From assembly GCA_944358565.1 (NCBI GenBank), contig CALVRK010000003.1, forward strand, positions 1-24,069: DNA of 24,069 bases, given 5' to 3'. The position numbers and the translations under genes were made by a program. Positions 21,890-24,069 of the stretch are shown one piece after another; the first letter of the stretch is position 1, and every line of letters begins with the position of its first letter. Under the pieces are notes generated by a model, which saw only the letters and a program-made list of their open reading frames with translations, ran no database searches and had not been told where the DNA came from. The DNA is from an uncultured Bacilli bacterium. Lineage in GTDB: Bacteria; Bacillota_I; Bacilli_A; RF39; UBA660.

Positions 21890-22444
21890 TCACCTCTTTC
21901 TAAATTTAAAAAATGTTTTTACCTTATGTACCATTCTAGCTAAACCAAAATATTTTGGTAACGCTTTTATATTTATAACAACATCCATAGAAAGTCTTTT
22001 ATCTGCATAAGTAACAACCCAACCTTCTTTATATTTAGGCGGAATTATGTTGAGTGGAAACATATGTCTTTCAATTATGTTTGCCACTCTTTCGTTCATT
22101 AATTCAGGAAAAAACTTATAAGCATTTTCCATTGCCTCATGGGCATGAACAAAACCATGCTGCTGAAAAAAAGGAACTTTTTTATCTAAATTATCTTGCC
22201 AAGGTTTTGTATAAAAATCATGTAATAAGCCACCAATTGCCGCATCATGATAGTTCCACTTTCTTTTTTTACATATTCTATAAGCTAAATAAGATACAGC
22301 TAAACAATGTTCATAAAGTGAGCAACTTTCATGATGAACCCAATCTTTTCTCTTTTGAAATTCTCTAGAACCTAAAATAGGAGCTACTATATGTAAAAAT
22401 TCTTCATCGTTTGCTATTTCTTTAGTAATATCTTTTTTACGCAT
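21890..22444 (-). CDS. HD-domain phosphohydrolase
   Basis: A protein of 184 residues with an HD metal-dependent phosphohydrolase domain. Putative metal ligands are the His in LYEHCLAVS, the HD pair in GGLLHDFYTKPW, the His residues in HGFVHAHEAM and ERHMFP, and the Asp of VTYADKR. The closest known group contains broad, poorly characterised hydrolases of nucleotides or cyclic dinucleotides, so the substrate is unknown. It has an extended -10 (TGCTATAAT) 32 nt upstream. It is the first gene of the HD-mnmE operon; its TGA stop lies inside the mnmE ribosome-binding site. Confidence 0.87.
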   Translation of the reverse strand: MRKKDITKEIANDEEFLHIVAPILGSREFQKRKDWVHHESCSLYEHCLAVSYLAYRICKKRKWNYHDAAIGGLLHDFYTKPWQDNLDKKVPFFQQHGFVHAHEAMENAYKFFPELMNERVANIIERHMFPLNIIPPKYKEGWVVTYADKRLSMDVVINIKALPKYFGLARMVHKVKTFFKFRKR

Positions 22445-22476
22445 GTTAAATTTTCCAACTCCTTTTCATCACATGT

Positions 22477-22485
22477 ATTATAGCA
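22477..22485 (-). promoter_or_regulatory. Extended -10 of the HD-mnmE operon
   Basis: TGCTATAAT on the minus strand, a perfect TGnTATAAT, between the DUF1846 terminator and the HD gene. The -35 is weak. Confidence 0.6.
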
Positions 22486-22493
22486 TACAAACT

Positions 22494-22522
22494 GAAAAAA
22501 CGATAAATAAATTACCGTTTTT
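22494..22522 (-). terminator. Terminator of the DUF1846 gene
   Basis: On the minus strand, AAAAACGGTAA pairs with TTATCGTTTTT (11 bp, one G-U, 22496-22522) with a 5-nt loop and continues T-rich. It overlaps the TAA stop at 22521-22523. Confidence 0.75.
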
Positions 22523-24002
22523 ACTCATTCATAAATAAATTATTTGAATAAAATACTGGGTCACAAGTTAAATTAATATTCAATCTTTTTAAAGTATTTA
22601 AATCACCATTATAAACCATAAATGAAGCGTGAGCTTCCAAATTAGATAACTTATTTAAATTTTTTAAAGCCTCTTTAACAATTGGATTAGTTACAGAACA
22701 AATACTTAATGCAATTAATACTTCCTCTAAATTTAATGATCTAGATGAATGATTACTTAAAGGTTTTAATTTTATTATCGGTTCCAATACAGCTTTAGAA
22801 AGTAAATCGACCTCATCTGGAATATTTGTTAACTCTTTAATAGCATTTAAAATTAGACTACTAGCTGGACTCAAAATTTCAGTTTTTTTACCGGTAATAA
22901 TTTTACCATCAGGTAACTCCAAAGCAATAACTGGTAAATCAAAAGCCTTACTCTTTTCCCTAGCAATTTTTATAACTGGTCTTTCCTCTAAAGGATTAAT
23001 CTCAAGTTCATTAATCAAAAGCTTAATTCTTTTACTAACATCCTCATTAGAATCTCCAGTTTTATAATCACATAATGCTTTATAATACCTCCGAATTATT
23101 TCTTGTCTACTAGCCTCACAAACTATTTTATCATCATCTATAGCATATCCTATCATATTTACACCCATATCTGTTGGTGAATAATATATATCCTTACCAG
23201 TAATTTTATGAAGAATAGCTTTTAAAACAGGAAAAACTTCTAAATCTCGGTTATAATTAACTGAAGTAATACCATACTTTTCCAAATGAAACGAATCAAT
23301 CATATTAACATCTTTTAAATCAGCCGTAGCTGCTTCATACGCAACATTAACTGGATGTTTTAAAGGTAAATTCCAAACAGGAAATGTTTCATACTTTGCA
23401 TATCCCGCTTTAACACCTCTTTTATATTCATGATAAAGTTGAGATAAACAAGTAGCTAATTTTCCACTAGATGGCCCAGGTGCCGTAACCACCACTAACT
23501 TTTTAGTCGTTTCAATATAAGGATTAGCTCCATATCCCTCATCACTTACAATTACATCCACATCAGTTGGATAACCTGCAGTCGGAGTATGAACGTAGGT
23601 TTTAATATTTCTTTTTTCAAGTTGATTTCTAAACTTTTTACTACTCTCTTTTCCACTATATAAAGTAATAACCACACTGTTAACAAATAAACCCAAATTT
23701 TGAAATTCATCAATTAATCTTAAAACTTCCATGTCATAAGTAATACCATAATCAGCACGTATTTTCTTTCTTTCAATATCCTTCGCATTAATACACATAA
23801 TTATTTCCGTAATATCTTTTAATTCCAAAAGCATCTTTATTTTAGAATCAGGTTCAAACCCAGGTAAAACTCTAGAAGCATGATAATCATCAAATAATTT
23901 ACCACCAAACTCTAAATAAAGTTTATCAAATTCTTTTATTCTTTCTTTAATTTTTTTACTTTGAATTTCTACATATTTCTTATTATTAAACCCTTTTTTC
24001 AT
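22521..24002 (-). CDS. DUF1846 family protein
   Basis: A protein of 493 residues covering the full family length. The N-terminal GFNNKKYVEIQSKKIKERI and FGGKLFDDYHASRVLPGF are signature segments. A nucleotide-binding-like loop APGPSSGKLATCLSQLYHEY lies at 174-193. The family has known structures, but its reaction is not settled as far as I know. The start ATG has AGAGGTGGAG directly ahead, with a TATAAT at 24014-24019 very close upstream, so the leader would be minimal. It is a single-gene unit closed by a terminator. Confidence 0.9.
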   Translation of the reverse strand: MKKGFNNKKYVEIQSKKIKERIKEFDKLYLEFGGKLFDDYHASRVLPGFEPDSKIKMLLELKDITEIIMCINAKDIERKKIRADYGITYDMEVLRLIDEFQNLGLFVNSVVITLYSGKESSKKFRNQLEKRNIKTYVHTPTAGYPTDVDVIVSDEGYGANPYIETTKKLVVVTAPGPSSGKLATCLSQLYHEYKRGVKAGYAKYETFPVWNLPLKHPVNVAYEAATADLKDVNMIDSFHLEKYGITSVNYNRDLEVFPVLKAILHKITGKDIYYSPTDMGVNMIGYAIDDDKIVCEASRQEIIRRYYKALCDYKTGDSNEDVSKRIKLLINELEINPLEERPVIKIAREKSKAFDLPVIALELPDGKIITGKKTEILSPASSLILNAIKELTNIPDEVDLLSKAVLEPIIKLKPLSNHSSRSLNLEEVLIALSICSVTNPIVKEALKNLNKLSNLEAHASFMVYNGDLNTLKRLNINLTCDPVFYSNNLFMNE

Positions 24003-24069
24003 ACTCCACCTCTATTATAAATAATAACACAAAGGTAAACGTATTTAAACACACAAAAAGAAGAACTTA

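Noticed and set aside
22054..22368. Plus-strand frame inside the HD-domain gene
   Set aside because: Antisense shadow of a gene with complete HD motifs.

Overview
The window is strongly A+T-rich, uses the standard bacterial code (TGA ends several genes), and carries a Noc-type ParB protein next to mnmE, mnmG and rsmG. Together with meso-diaminopimelate synthesis (dapF), an OpuC-family transporter and a collagen-like BclA-type protein, this points to a low-GC Bacillota of the Bacilli side, possibly a gut lineage. I cannot name the genus. No rRNA, tRNA, CRISPR array, insertion sequence or prophage is visible. The mnmE-mnmG-rsmG-noc order normally lies beside oriC. The origin is therefore probably beyond the right edge, with nearly all genes read leftward, away from it.

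Layout from left to right. A 5'-partial view of uvrB (its C-terminal part lies off the left edge) and a DUF1810 gene are on the minus strand. Two plus-strand genes follow: a collagen-like surface protein and a zinc-dependent dehydrogenase. Everything after that is on the minus strand: an unknown protein with a consensus promoter, an XRE-DUF4825 membrane protein, DUF1848, a cupin, a metallophosphoesterase, a 530-bp gene-poor scar, and a merR-flavodoxin(pseudo)-CMD operon. Next come a zf-TFIIB protein and the opuCA-opuCB/C-MBL operon. The right half holds four compact units: noc-gltD-like-dapF, mnmG-rsmG, HD-mnmE-two small ORFs, and DUF1846.

Two regulatory stories stand out. First, the Noc homologue has a roughly 340-residue Pro/Gln/Val-rich insert between its DNA-binding core and its short C-terminal domain. 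A 12/14 match to the Bacillus Noc-binding site fills the -35/-10 spacer of its own promoter, which suggests autorepression; a 13/14 match lies inside mnmE. Second, a MerR-family regulator sits behind a textbook promoter with a 19-bp spacer and a dyad. A matching 19-bp-spacer promoter lies in front of the separate cupin gene. This looks like a small stress or redox regulon that is partly decaying: the flavodoxin has a stop and a frameshift, and a short flavin-reductase-like scrap lies nearby.

The intergenic regions are very compact. Terminator stems overlap stop codons, -35 boxes abut the preceding terminator, and most predicted transcripts have leaders of roughly 0 to 30 nt. All functions come from reading motifs by eye; no database search was possible.
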